64,000 nucleotides of DNA, taken from positions 124,001-188,000 of the forward strand of contig NZ_QUOQ01000006.1 in NCBI RefSeq assembly GCF_003704105.1. Reading direction: 5' to 3'. Below, in pieces: positions 22,962 to 34,763 of this stretch (the stretch's first letter is position 1; each line of letters begins with the position of its first letter). The DNA comes from Brevundimonas lutea (GTDB taxonomy: Bacteria; Pseudomonadota; Alphaproteobacteria; Caulobacterales; Caulobacteraceae). The notes beneath the pieces are model-generated. The model searched no databases, was not told where the DNA came from, and saw only the letters and a list, made by a program, of their open reading frames with translations. Both the position numbers and the translations under genes were made by a program.

Positions 22962-25820
22962 ATGATCGACCGTTCCAAGTCCGCACGCGTGCGCCTGATG
23001 ACCGGCGCTGGGGTTTTGGCTCTGACCTTGTCGCTGGGTGGTATCGTCCATGCCCAGGCGGCCGCGCAGCCGCCGGTCGGCGAGGATGAGGACGCGCAGG
23101 CCACCGAGCTGGAAGAAATCGTGGTCACCGGCATTCGCGCGTCGATCGCGAGCGCGGTCAACCAGAAGCGCAACGAGACCTCTATCGTCGAAGTGATCAC
23201 TGCCGAGGACATCGGTAAGCTGCCCGATCAGTCGATCACGGAATCCATCGCCCGCCTTCCCGGCATCACCGCCCAGCGCCTCGATGGCCGGGCTCAGGTG
23301 ATCTCGATCCGCGGTCTCGGGCCCGACTTCACCACCGCACTGCTGAACGGCCGCGAGCAGGTCACCACAGGCGACAACCGCGGTGTCGAGTTCGACCAGT
23401 TCCCGTCGGAGCTGCTGGGGTCGGTGGTGGTCTACAAGACTCCCGACGCCATGCTGGTCGGCCAGGGGCTTGCGGGCACGGTGGATCTTCGCACCATTCG
23501 TCCGCTCGAGTATGGCCGTCAGGCCCTGGCGGTGAACTATCGCTACGAGTTCAACGACCTCGAGAGCCTGAATTCAGGCGCCGAGGACACTGGTCAGCGC
23601 TACTCCGTGTCCTATGTCGATCAGTTCTTCGACAACACCCTGGGCGTGGTTCTGGGCTATGCCCACATGGAATCGCCCTATCAGAACGAGCGCTACAACT
23701 CGTGGGGCTATCCGGCGGCAGACTGCCGCACGCTGAACTTCGACGGCTCGACGCCCTTCACATGCGACGGGGCCGGCAACCCGCAGCCGGGCTATGAAGA
23801 TGTAATCGGCGTGCCGATCCTCGGCGGCGCCAAGCCCTATGCTCAATCAGGTCTGGTCGATCGCGACGGCTATGTCGGTGTGGTCCAGTGGGATCCGAAC
23901 GAGCGATTCAGCGCCACGTTCGACGCCTTCTACTCCCAGTTCGAGAACACCCAGATTCTGCGCGGTATCGAAATCCCGCTGTGGTGGGGCGCCGGCAACG
24001 GCGTCAACGAACGACTTGAGCCCGGCGCCGTCGTCGAGGACGGCTTGGTCACCCAGGCCACCTTCACCAACGTCGATCCGGTGGTCCGCAATGACCTGAA
24101 TACCCGTGACGCCGACACCCTGGCCCTGGGCGCCAATCTGCGATTCCAGTTGACCGACAACTGGGCCCTGATCGCCGACTTCAGCCATTCCAGCGTGGAT
24201 CGCACCGATCAGGTCGTCGAATCCTACTCCGGCACCGGGCGCGGAGCGGCGGGCGGCAACACGGACGTGACCTATACGATTGACGACAATGGGGTCGCCA
24301 CCTTCGACCTCAGCAGAGACTACACCGACCCGACGACCATGCGGCTGACCGACCCCAAGGGTTGGGGCGGCACGCGCAATCAGGCTGGGTATCTGAACTC
24401 ACCGACCACCGAGGACGACCTGAACGCGGTGCGCCTGACGCTCGAAGGCTATATCGACGCTGGTCCCATCTCGTCGGTGGAATTCGGGGCCAATCTCTCG
24501 AGCCGCGAGAAATCCTATGTGGCCGACGAGTTCTTCCTGCAGGTCGCGGGCGGCCTGGACGACGTCGCCATCCCCGCCGCCTGTTTGCTGGACCCGACCA
24601 ACATCGAGTTCCTCAACATCCAGATGATCAGCTACGACACGGCGTGCGTGCTGGATTCAGGCGTGCTGGAGGCGCAGCGCAACCCGGCCTTCGACGTGCT
24701 GTCCAAGAACTGGGTGGTCACCGAGGACATCAACAGCCTCTACTGGCAGGCCAATCTGGAGCAGGAACTCGGCTGGGCCCGGCTGCTCGGCAATGTCGGC
24801 TTCCAGATCAATTCCGTCGAGCAGCGGGGGTCGGGCTTCGCCACATCCGCAGCGACCCCCGAGTTGGTCGCCATCGAGGACGGCGCCGACTACATCGACT
24901 TCCTTCCCAGCGCCAATCTGATCTTCCAGTTCGGCGACAACGACATCCTGCGTTTCGCTGCGGCCCGCGTTCAGGCGCGGCCCCGCATGGATCAACTCCG
25001 CGGCAGCCAGAACTTTTTCTACAACGAGACCAATCGCAATTCGACGGACATCAACGCGGCCTACTTCGGCGGCAACGGAGGAAATCCCTCGCTTCGGCCT
25101 TGGGAAGCCGACGTGTTCGATATCTCGTACGAGCACTATTTCGGCCCGGGGGCTTACGTGTCTGTGGCGGCCTTTTACAAGGACCTGCGGACCTACATTT
25201 TCAACCAGAACGTCACCTTCGACTTCACCGGCTTCCCCTACCCCGATCCGCTCCCGCCGGAGCCCGGCCAGCCGGCCCCGCCGGAAGTGCCGGCCTCGTT
25301 CCTCGGTCTCTACAGCTCACCGCAGAACGGCGAGGGCGGCACGATCCAGGGCATCGAGGTCGCGGCCTCCATTCCGTTCGGTCAATTCTTCTCGCCTCTG
25401 GAAGGCTTCGGGCTGGTCGCCAGCTATTCGGACACCTCGTCCGACATCCAGCCCGAGCCCGGCAATCCGTCGCGACCCATCGAGGGTCTGTCGGAGAAGG
25501 TCTCGAACGTGACGCTCTACTATGAGCGGTACGGGTTCCAGGCCCGCGTTTCGAACCGCTATCGCTCGGAATTCCTGGGCGAGGTGGCGGGCTTCGCCAA
25601 CGGTCGTGCTTTCCGCAACGTGGGCGAGGAATCGCTGATCGATGCGCAGCTGGGCTACGAGTTCCAGTCCGGACCGCTGGAAGGTCTGTCCTTCCTGGTC
25701 CAGGGCAACAACCTGACCGACGAGCCCTTTACCACCCTCGAGGCCACCGACCCGCGTCGCGCCATCGACTATCAGCGCTACGGCCGCACCTTCCTGTTCG
25801 GCGTCAACTACCGCTTCTGA
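22962..25820 (+). CDS. malA: TonB-dependent receptor, MalA-like (maltodextrin uptake)
   Basis: A 952-residue outer-membrane receptor with signal peptide ending at VHAQA. ELEEIVVTGIRASIASAVNQKRNETSIVEVITAEDIGKLPDQSI marks the TonB box region and the start of the plug, in the TonB-Xanthomonas-Caulobacter subfamily; the barrel ends in the aromatic FLFGVNYRF required for assembly. By similarity of layout to the Caulobacter crescentus MalA locus it should import maltodextrins with ExbB-ExbD-TonB energy. GGAGG five bases upstream fixes ATG 22962. The substrate assignment rests on neighbouring genes. Confidence 0.88.
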   Translation: MIDRSKSARVRLMTGAGVLALTLSLGGIVHAQAAAQPPVGEDEDAQATELEEIVVTGIRASIASAVNQKRNETSIVEVITAEDIGKLPDQSITESIARLPGITAQRLDGRAQVISIRGLGPDFTTALLNGREQVTTGDNRGVEFDQFPSELLGSVVVYKTPDAMLVGQGLAGTVDLRTIRPLEYGRQALAVNYRYEFNDLESLNSGAEDTGQRYSVSYVDQFFDNTLGVVLGYAHMESPYQNERYNSWGYPAADCRTLNFDGSTPFTCDGAGNPQPGYEDVIGVPILGGAKPYAQSGLVDRDGYVGVVQWDPNERFSATFDAFYSQFENTQILRGIEIPLWWGAGNGVNERLEPGAVVEDGLVTQATFTNVDPVVRNDLNTRDADTLALGANLRFQLTDNWALIADFSHSSVDRTDQVVESYSGTGRGAAGGNTDVTYTIDDNGVATFDLSRDYTDPTTMRLTDPKGWGGTRNQAGYLNSPTTEDDLNAVRLTLEGYIDAGPISSVEFGANLSSREKSYVADEFFLQVAGGLDDVAIPAACLLDPTNIEFLNIQMISYDTACVLDSGVLEAQRNPAFDVLSKNWVVTEDINSLYWQANLEQELGWARLLGNVGFQINSVEQRGSGFATSAATPELVAIEDGADYIDFLPSANLIFQFGDNDILRFAAARVQARPRMDQLRGSQNFFYNETNRNSTDINAAYFGGNGGNPSLRPWEADVFDISYEHYFGPGAYVSVAAFYKDLRTYIFNQNVTFDFTGFPYPDPLPPEPGQPAPPEVPASFLGLYSSPQNGEGGTIQGIEVAASIPFGQFFSPLEGFGLVASYSDTSSDIQPEPGNPSRPIEGLSEKVSNVTLYYERYGFQARVSNRYRSEFLGEVAGFANGRAFRNVGEESLIDAQLGYEFQSGPLEGLSFLVQGNNLTDEPFTTLEATDPRRAIDYQRYGRTFLFGVNYRF

Positions 25821-25835
25821 TGCCTGTGGCGTATC

Positions 25836-25866
25836 GAGGCCCTGACGGATCATCCGCCAGGGCCTC
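25836..25866 (+). other. Stem-loop between receptor and halogenase genes
   Basis: GAGGCCCTG (25836-25844) pairs with CAGGGCCTC (25858-25866), with a further inner pairing of CGGAT and TCCG. No T tract follows. It may act as a 3' stabiliser of the receptor mRNA or a partial stop that lowers expression of the downstream halogenase and transporter genes. Confidence 0.6.
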
Positions 25867-25902
25867 GGCGCTGCCTGAGCGCCGCTTTTCGGCGACGTGC
25901 CC

Positions 25903-27426
25903 ATGACGCCTCCCATCCGCAAACTGGTCGTCGTCGGCGGAGGCTCCGCCGGATGGATGGCGGCCGCGGCCATGAAGCGGGTGTTCGGCGATCTGCTGGA
26001 CGTCACCCTGGTAGAATCCGAGGCTATCGGCACGGTCGGGGTGGGCGAGGCGACCATTCCGGACATCCGCCTGTTCAACACGCTTCTGGGCCTGGACGAG
26101 GATGAATTCCTCGCCGCCACCGAGGGCTCGATCAAACTTGGCATCGAATTTGTCGACTGGACGCGGATGGGTCATCGCTATCTGCACGCCTTCGGCGAAG
26201 TCGGCCTGCCCGTCGGCGGGCTGAGCTTTCACCAGTACTGGCTGAGGGCGCAGGAGGCGGGCGATGCCTCGGACCTGTGGGAGCATTCGCTCAATGCCCA
26301 GGCCGCGCGGCTGGACCGGTTCGACCGACCCGAGAGGACCGACACCGGCCGCATGGGGCCCTTGGTTTGGGCCTATCATTTCGATGCCGGCCTTTATGCG
26401 AAATTCCTGCGCGGCTGGTGCGAGGCGCGGGGTGTGCGCCGGGCCGAGGGTCAGGTGGTCGAGGTGCTTCAGGGCGCCCCCGATGACGGTGTGGCCGGCG
26501 TGCGGCTGGATCGCGGCGAGTTGGTCGAGGGCGACCTCTTCATCGACTGCTCGGGCTTTCGCGGCCTGCTGATCGAGGGAGCGCTGAAGGCCGGTTACGA
26601 CGACTGGACCGAGTGGCTGCCAGCCGACCGGGCCGTGGCCGTGCCGTGCGCCAGCGTCAGCCCTCTGACCCCCTACACCCGCTCGACCGCCCGAGAGAGC
26701 GGCTGGCAGTGGCGCATCCCGCTGCAGCACCGCACCGGCAACGGCTATGTCTATTCCAGCCGCTTCATCTCCGACGACGAGGCGGCCGCGCGGCTGATGT
26801 CCAGCCTCGACGGCGAGGCCCTGGCCGAGCCACGCACCCTGCGCTTCACAACCGGCAAGCGGCGGCGGATGTGGGTGAAGAACGTTGTCGCCCTGGGCCT
26901 GGCTTCCGGCTTCATGGAGCCGCTGGAATCGACCTCGATCCATCTGGTGCAGGCGGGACTGGAGAAGCTGATCCGACTGTTCCCCAACACAAACATGGCA
27001 CCCGGTCTGGCCGAGACGTTCAACCGAGAGATGGACGCCGAATTCGAGGCGGTGCGCGACTTCCTGGTGCTGCACTATCGCGCCACGGAACGTGACGACA
27101 CGCCTTTCTGGCGGCATTGCCGCGACCTGCCCCAGCCGCCAGGCCTGGCGCGCAAGCTGGCCGTCTGGCGCGCCAACGCCAGCCTGCCCAACGAAGCGGC
27201 CGACCTGTTCAAGCCGCCCAGCTGGCTGCAGGTGCTGGTGGGGCAGGGGGTGATGCCGGAGGGTCGCCACGCTCTCGCTGACCAGGTCGCGCCCGACAAG
27301 CGCGACCGCTTTCTCGCCGACATCCGCGCCCTGGTTGATCTGGGCGTCGCCCGCCTTCCCGACCACGGCCAGTTCCTCGCCGACCGCCGCCGGGCCGCCC
27401 AGCCCCAGCCGAGAGTTCCCGCATGA
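25903..27426 (+). CDS. Flavin-dependent tryptophan halogenase family protein (BrvH-like)
   Basis: A 507-residue protein with the FAD-binding GGGSAGW (residues 12-18), the catalytic Lys78 in EGSIKLGIEF (equivalent to PrnA Lys79), the halogenase signature GWQWRIP (267-273) and the Glu-containing SGFMEPLESTSIHL. All key residues for halogenation are thus kept. Members in Caulobacterales sit next to TonB receptors; BrvH, linked to Brevundimonas, was shown to brominate indole in vitro, but the natural substrate is unknown. Its stop overlaps the MFS start (ATGA). Start is ATG 25903 or a GTG six bases upstream. Confidence 0.9.
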   Translation: MTPPIRKLVVVGGGSAGWMAAAAMKRVFGDLLDVTLVESEAIGTVGVGEATIPDIRLFNTLLGLDEDEFLAATEGSIKLGIEFVDWTRMGHRYLHAFGEVGLPVGGLSFHQYWLRAQEAGDASDLWEHSLNAQAARLDRFDRPERTDTGRMGPLVWAYHFDAGLYAKFLRGWCEARGVRRAEGQVVEVLQGAPDDGVAGVRLDRGELVEGDLFIDCSGFRGLLIEGALKAGYDDWTEWLPADRAVAVPCASVSPLTPYTRSTARESGWQWRIPLQHRTGNGYVYSSRFISDDEAAARLMSSLDGEALAEPRTLRFTTGKRRRMWVKNVVALGLASGFMEPLESTSIHLVQAGLEKLIRLFPNTNMAPGLAETFNREMDAEFEAVRDFLVLHYRATERDDTPFWRHCRDLPQPPGLARKLAVWRANASLPNEAADLFKPPSWLQVLVGQGVMPEGRHALADQVAPDKRDRFLADIRALVDLGVARLPDHGQFLADRRRAAQPQPRVPA

Positions 27427-28958
27427 CCAGCGTCTCGCCCGAAGCCGCCACCGCCGCGCCCGCACGCCGTCTCAGACCGCGCCTGTCGGGCCTGGCCATC
27501 TGGAACATGTGCGTCGGCTTCTTCGGCATCCAGATCGCCTTTGGGCTTCAGAGCGCCAACACCAGCCGCATCTTCCAGACCCTGGGCGCCGAGGTCGACC
27601 AACTGGCCATCCTATGGATCGCGGCGCCCCTGACCGGCCTGCTGGTCCAGCCGGTGGTCGGCTATTTCTCGGACCGGACCTGGGGGCGGCTGGGCCGGCG
27701 GCGGCCCTACTTCCTGTTCGGCGCGATCTTCGCCTCGGTGGCGCTTGTGGCCATGCCCAACTCGCCCACCCTGTGGTTCGCGGCGGCCATGCTTTGGATC
27801 ATGGACGCGGCCATCAATGTGACCATGGAGCCGTTCCGCGCCTTCGTCGGCGACAATCTGCCCGACGAGCAGCGCACCTCGGGCTACGCCATGCAGACCT
27901 TCTTCATCGGCCTGGGCGCGGTCTTCGCGTCGTGCCTGCCCTGGATGCTGTCGAACTGGTTCGGCATGGCCGGGGCGGTCGACGGCGGTGGGGTCACCGA
28001 CGCGGTCAAGATCGCCTACTACGTCGGCGCCGCGGGGATGCTGGGCGCGGTCCTCTGGACCGTCGTCAGCACCAAGGAATACAGCCCCGAGGAGGTCGAG
28101 GCGTTCGAAGCTCACCGCGCCACGGCCACCGGCGACGACGAGCGTCTGGCCCCCGCGCGCAGCCCCTCGGCCTATCTCAAGGGCGGCGCCCTGTGGATCC
28201 TGGCGGGCCTGGTCGGCGTGGCCGTGGTCGCGGCGCTGGACATCGAAAAGGAGCTCTACATCCTGTTCGGCTTCGTCGCCGGCTTCGGGGTGCTCCAGAT
28301 CGTCGTCGGCCAGATGCAGCAGGCCGGCCGGGAGAACGGCCTCAGCGAGATCACCCACGACGTGTTCCGCATGCCGGTCACCATGCGCGACCTGGCGGTG
28401 GTTCAGTTCTTCAGCTGGTTCGCCCTGTTCTCGATGTGGATATACGCCACCCCGGCCGTGACCGCCGTCCACTACGGCGCGACCGATCCGTCATCGGCGA
28501 TTTACAACCAGGGCGCCGATTGGGTCGGGGTGCTGTTCGGCATCTACAACGGGGTGGCGGCGCTGGCGGCCTTTGGCATCCCTCTGGTCGCCCGTCGCAT
28601 CGGGCGGCGCGGCGCCCACGCGTTGAACCTGGCCATCGGCGCGCTGGGCTTGGTCGGGGTGTTCCTGATCCGCGATCCCGGCCTGCTGTGGCTGCCGATG
28701 ATCGGGGTGGGCATCGCCTGGGCATCGATCCTGTCGATGCCCTACGCCATCCTCTCGGGCGCGGTGCCGGGTCGCAAGATGGGCGTCTATATGGGAATCT
28801 TCAACATTTTCATCGTCGTGCCCCAGCTGGTGGCGGCGACCATCCTGGGCCTGATCCTGCGTAGCGTCTTCAACGGCCAGGCCATCTGGGCCCTGGCGAT
28901 CGGCGGGGTCAGCTTCCTGATCGCCGCGGGCATGGCCCTGAGGGTGCGGGAGGTCTGA
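27423..28958 (+). CDS. malY: MFS sugar transporter (MalY / SUT-like)
   Basis: A 511-residue inner-membrane carrier with about 12 membrane segments. The GYFSDRTWGRLGRRRPYFLFGA loop between helices 2 and 3 is the marker of the glycoside-pentoside-hexuronide/sucrose transporter (SLC45-like) group, which in Caulobacter includes the maltose transporter MalY. It would carry maltose or maltodextrins with H+ into the cytoplasm, to the alpha-glucosidase. Translation is coupled to the halogenase gene by an ATGA overlap, which ties the two functions to one transcript. Confidence 0.88.
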   Translation: MTSVSPEAATAAPARRLRPRLSGLAIWNMCVGFFGIQIAFGLQSANTSRIFQTLGAEVDQLAILWIAAPLTGLLVQPVVGYFSDRTWGRLGRRRPYFLFGAIFASVALVAMPNSPTLWFAAAMLWIMDAAINVTMEPFRAFVGDNLPDEQRTSGYAMQTFFIGLGAVFASCLPWMLSNWFGMAGAVDGGGVTDAVKIAYYVGAAGMLGAVLWTVVSTKEYSPEEVEAFEAHRATATGDDERLAPARSPSAYLKGGALWILAGLVGVAVVAALDIEKELYILFGFVAGFGVLQIVVGQMQQAGRENGLSEITHDVFRMPVTMRDLAVVQFFSWFALFSMWIYATPAVTAVHYGATDPSSAIYNQGADWVGVLFGIYNGVAALAAFGIPLVARRIGRRGAHALNLAIGALGLVGVFLIRDPGLLWLPMIGVGIAWASILSMPYAILSGAVPGRKMGVYMGIFNIFIVVPQLVAATILGLILRSVFNGQAIWALAIGGVSFLIAAGMALRVREV

Positions 28959-28982
28959 CCCCCCGCACCCCTGCTTGACGGC

Positions 28983-29732
28983 TCAGTCGACCACGCGGAT
29001 GTCACCCGAGCCCGCCACCTGGCTGGTCATGGTGGCCGGACGGCCGTGCAGGACAACGTCCCCCGACCCCGAGACGGCGGCCGACACCGTGCCCGTGGCG
29101 GTCAGGTCTATGTCGCCCGATCCGGCCACCGAGGCCTGGGCGTCGCCGGCCTGGAGATATTCCAGGTCCAGCTCGCCGGAGCCCGAGACATTGGCTTCGA
29201 CCCGGTCAGTGCGGCCGGCGGCGTCGACGTCCCCTGAGCCGGCGACCGAGACCGCCAGCGCCGGCTGGTCGTAGCCGCGGATCGACAGGTCGCCCGAGCC
29301 GCGCAGCTCGAAGCGTGACACGTCAGGCGCGGTGACGGTGATGCGCAGATCATCGTCGTCCAGACTGCGCCAGCTGTTTTCCTCGGCGAAGGCCAGGCGA
29401 CCGTCGGTCAGGGTCAGGCTGTCCAGCACATCCTGGCGCCCCTCGGCCACGACCGAGGCGGGCGCGCCCTGCACGAAGACGACGGAACCCGGGATGTCGA
29501 CGGTCAGCCGATCGCCGCCCGTCCAGTCCAGGGTGCGCTGGGCCTGGGGGCCGGCCGGCACACGACGGTCCTCGTCCCAGTGGTCCCAGCCGCCGTCCAT
29601 GTCCCAGTTCCAGGCGGACCCGTTCCAGTGGCCGGCGCGGATGTCGGCGCCGCCCAGGGCGGCCGCGCCGCCGATGCCGACGATGGACAGCGCCAGGCCG
29701 GCGCCGGCGATGATGGCGAGGGTGCGGATCAT
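28983..29732 (-). CDS. Exported head GIN domain (DUF2807) protein
   Basis: A 249-residue protein with one N-terminal hydrophobic segment (signal peptide or anchor) followed by a DUF2807 beta-helix. The motif GSGD or GSGE recurs about every 20 residues (for example RGSGDLSIRG, AGSGDVDAAG, SGSGELDLEY, AGSGDIDLTA, SGSGDVVLHG), one per helical turn. The family is probably an auto-adhesive or envelope scaffold; its role is unknown. It is the last gene of a PadR-controlled unit and overlaps the DUF1700 gene by ATGA. Confidence 0.88.
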   Translation of the reverse strand: MIRTLAIIAGAGLALSIVGIGGAAALGGADIRAGHWNGSAWNWDMDGGWDHWDEDRRVPAGPQAQRTLDWTGGDRLTVDIPGSVVFVQGAPASVVAEGRQDVLDSLTLTDGRLAFAEENSWRSLDDDDLRITVTAPDVSRFELRGSGDLSIRGYDQPALAVSVAGSGDVDAAGRTDRVEANVSGSGELDLEYLQAGDAQASVAGSGDIDLTATGTVSAAVSGSGDVVLHGRPATMTSQVAGSGDIRVVD

Positions 29733-30319
29733 GGGCGGGCTCCTTGGGCGGGGGTGGTGTGCTGATCGAGCGCCGGCTTGAGCAGGCGATAATGAAGACG
29801 GGCGAACCAGACCAGGCCGTTGACCAGCCAGATCGACAGGATGGTCAGGATGGCGGCCCCGAAGACCGCGCCGCCCATCATGCCGAGCCCCAGCAGGACG
29901 GCTGCGAACGGCCCGCCCGGCGGGTCAGTGAAGGGCCCGATGGCGAGCACGCCGCCGCCGGCGATGAACACCCCGATGGCGCCGACGAACAGGCCGGCCA
30001 GGGCGCTGACCACGGCGGTCAGCAGGGGCAGCAGGATGATGATGTCCAGGGCGCCGAGGCCGACCAAGGCGAAGATGGCCGCGGCCGCGCTGGACGGATT
30101 GCGCTGGTCTTCCCAGCGCTTCAGTCCCTGTTCGGCCCGCAGTTCACGCGCCAGGCGGTCGGGGTCGCCTAGCGCGGCCGAGACCTCGGCTTCGGTGCGG
30201 CCAGCGGCCTTGCCGTCGTCGAAATGGCGTTCGTAGTCGTTGAGGATCTCGGCCTGGGCGCCGATCGGCATGCCGGCCAGACCCGACTTGAGACGGGCGA
30301 GAAAATCGACGCGGGTCAT
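29729..30319 (-). CDS. DUF1700/HAAS domain membrane protein
   Basis: A 196-residue protein. Residues 1-70 (MTRVDFLARLKSGLAGMP through LGDPDRLARELRAE) form the HAAS/DUF1700 helical domain, and the rest is three to four membrane helices. The combination PadR regulator, HAAS membrane protein and DUF2807 protein is a recurring trio, where the HAAS protein is thought to transmit or modulate the signal. Start and stop overlap both neighbours by ATGA, so the three are translated as a coupled set. Confidence 0.87.
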   Translation of the reverse strand: MTRVDFLARLKSGLAGMPIGAQAEILNDYERHFDDGKAAGRTEAEVSAALGDPDRLARELRAEQGLKRWEDQRNPSSAAAAIFALVGLGALDIIILLPLLTAVVSALAGLFVGAIGVFIAGGGVLAIGPFTDPPGGPFAAVLLGLGMMGGAVFGAAILTILSIWLVNGLVWFARLHYRLLKPALDQHTTPAQGARP

Positions 30320-30699
30320 GAGCGGGCCTCGTGTTGCGGGGCGGCCGCCGCTGCATCGGCGGTCGCGGGATCGGGGAGGGGCGCATCGACGATGGCGTCG
30401 ACGGCGCGGGCGAAAGCGGTCCAGTCGGCGCTCTGGCGCGCCAGGCTGTCACGACCGGCCTGGGTCAGCCGATAGTATTTGCGCGACGGTCCGGCCGACG
30501 ATTCGACCAGATAGGTCTCGACCAGCCCATCGGACTGGAGCCGACGCATCAGGGGATAGATGGTGCCTTCCCCCATATCGACGCCCTCGGCCAGACGACT
30601 GGCGATCTCGTAGGCGTAGCTGTCGCCGCGGGCCAGCAAGGCCAGCACGCACAGGCTCAGGACGCCCTTCTTCAGTTGAGTTTCAATGATCTCGGGCAT
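30316..30699 (-). CDS. PadR family transcriptional regulator
   Basis: A 127-residue regulator. QLKKGVLSLCVLALLARGDSYAYEIASRL, EGTIYPLMRRLQSDGLVETYLVES and SRKYYRLTQAGRDSLA give the PadR winged helix; the C-terminal part is short (PadR-s1 type) with an Ala-rich tail. GGAGG just upstream supports ATG 30699. It heads the DUF1700-DUF2807 unit and probably represses it through the palindrome at 30743-30764. Confidence 0.92.
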   Translation of the reverse strand: MPEIIETQLKKGVLSLCVLALLARGDSYAYEIASRLAEGVDMGEGTIYPLMRRLQSDGLVETYLVESSAGPSRKYYRLTQAGRDSLARQSADWTAFARAVDAIVDAPLPDPATADAAAAAPQHEARS

Positions 30700-30742
30700 G
30701 GGCCCTCCGTGGATAAGGACTGGTGTATCGCCCACTAGCTGT

Positions 30743-30764
30743 TCACGCAAGGTAGCTTGCGTGA
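30743..30764. promoter_or_regulatory. 22-base palindrome, likely PadR operator
   Basis: TCACGCAAG and CTTGCGTGA are perfect 9-base arms around GTAG. The site lies 44 bases upstream of the padR start codon, within its promoter region. A long dyad at that place is best explained as the binding site of the PadR dimer. Confidence 0.65.
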
Positions 30765-30864
30765 CATGACAAAACTTTAAGGATGCGACCTCCGAACGCG
30801 GTCGAAAGGCTGGCTTGTGCTTGGCAAGCGCGGAGTGAGCCGATATGGACCGCCCTGACGCGAA

Positions 30865-30883
30865 GCGGGCCGAAATGGCCCGC
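30865..30883 (+). other. Hairpin in the coxB leader
   Basis: GCGGGCC and GGCCCGC form a 7-base-pair stem with a GAAAT loop, about 60 bases before coxB. It has no T tract. The rest of 30700-30945 shows no gene; a promoter for coxB must be here, but I see no strong consensus. Confidence 0.4.
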
Positions 30884-30945
30884 CGCATGGTGTTGCGACC
30901 GCTTCGCAAGAGGCTGTCCGGAAACGGCTATTGAGGATTTCTCGA

Positions 30946-33650
<2,705 letters not shown>

Positions 33651-33711
33651 TCGCGTCCCCGGCGCGCGACGATGTCCTGAACGCGCTGGACACGAGACCA
33701 CACTGGACATT

Positions 33712-33741
33712 GAGGGCTCAGGCGTCATCGCCTGGGCCCTC
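33712..33741 (+). other. Stem-loop between ctaD and ctaB
   Basis: GAGGGC-T-CAGGCG (33712-33724) pairs with CGCCTG-G-GCCCTC (33729-33741) around TCAT, a 12-base-pair stem with one internal mismatch. Only a short T-run follows. It probably lowers readthrough or protects the coxB-ctaD message, so that the structural subunits exceed the assembly factors. Confidence 0.65.
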
Positions 33742-33782
33742 GACGTTTCATCCGGCGCTCTAGAGGAGTAACACCACCGCCG

Positions 33783-34763
33783 ATGCCCACGCCCGCCGCT
33801 CCCGTCGTCTCGACCGCCCAGCCGGAAGACTATTTCCAGCTGCTGAAGCCGCGCGTCATGTCGCTGGTGATCTTCACGGCGGTGACCGGGCTGGTGGCGG
33901 CGGGCGGCGACATCGATCCCCTGCTGGCCGCCATCGCGGTCTTGTGCATCGCCGTCGGCGCCGGCGCCGCGGGGGCCTTGAACATGGCGCTCGAAGGCGA
34001 GACCGACGCCCTGATGCGGCGCACGCGGGGACGGCCGGTGGCGGCGGGACGCGTGAGGCGCGACGACGCCCTGACCTATGGCGCGGTGCTTTCGCTGTTC
34101 TCGGTCATGCTGCTGGGCATGGCGGTCAATTGGGTGGCGGCGGGTCTGCTGGCGCTGACCATCGCCTATTATGCCGGCTTCTACACCCTGCTGCTGAAGC
34201 GACGGACGCCCCAGAACATCGTCATCGGCGGGGCGGCCGGCGCCCTGCCGCCAGTGATCGGCTGGGCCGCCGCCACCGGGTCGGCGCCCTGGCAGGCCTG
34301 GCTTCTGTTCCTGATTATCTTCCTGTGGACCCCGCCGCACAGCTGGGCGCTGGCCCTCTACTCCGCGGGAGACTACGCGCGGGCGGGCATCCCGATGATG
34401 CCGGTGGCGCGCGGCGCGAAATCGACCCGGCTGCAGATCTGGCTCTACAGCCTGGTGTTCGTGCCGGTGGCGATCCTGCCCGCCTTCGTTGGCTTGGGCG
34501 GGCTGATCTATCTGGCGGCTTCTGTGGCGGGAGGCCTCGCCTTCCTGGCCCTGGCGTTCCGGCTGTGGCGCAGCCGGGCAGGCGACGCGCCGGACAAGGC
34601 CGAAGCCGTGGGGCGAGAGGCCGCATTGTATGATGTCCGCGCCGAGGCCAAACCGGCCCGCGATCTGTTCGCCTTTTCGATCCTGTATCTGATGCTGCTG
34701 TTCGCCGCCCTGTTGATCGAGCGGCTGCCGGCGTCCCAGGTGGTGTGCCCCTCATGCGTCTGA
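33783..34763 (+). CDS. ctaB: Protoheme IX farnesyltransferase (heme O synthase)
   Basis: A 326-residue UbiA-family membrane prenyltransferase. DYFQLLKPRVMSLVIFTAVTGLV opens the fold; ALNMALEGETDALMRRTRGRP is the first Asp-rich motif, and PHSWALALYSAGDYARAGIPMMP covers the second. It adds farnesyl to heme b to make heme O, precursor of heme a for subunit I. A strong AGAGGAG lies upstream but about 15 bases from the ATG, farther than usual. The next small gene starts 10 bases before its end. Confidence 0.95.
   Translation: MPTPAAPVVSTAQPEDYFQLLKPRVMSLVIFTAVTGLVAAGGDIDPLLAAIAVLCIAVGAGAAGALNMALEGETDALMRRTRGRPVAAGRVRRDDALTYGAVLSLFSVMLLGMAVNWVAAGLLALTIAYYAGFYTLLLKRRTPQNIVIGGAAGALPPVIGWAAATGSAPWQAWLLFLIIFLWTPPHSWALALYSAGDYARAGIPMMPVARGAKSTRLQIWLYSLVFVPVAILPAFVGLGGLIYLAASVAGGLAFLALAFRLWRSRAGDAPDKAEAVGREAALYDVRAEAKPARDLFAFSILYLMLLFAALLIERLPASQVVCPSCV

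Noticed and set aside
29000..29330. Short tandem DNA repeats
   Set aside because: They reflect the GSGD/GSGE protein repeat of the DUF2807 beta-helix.
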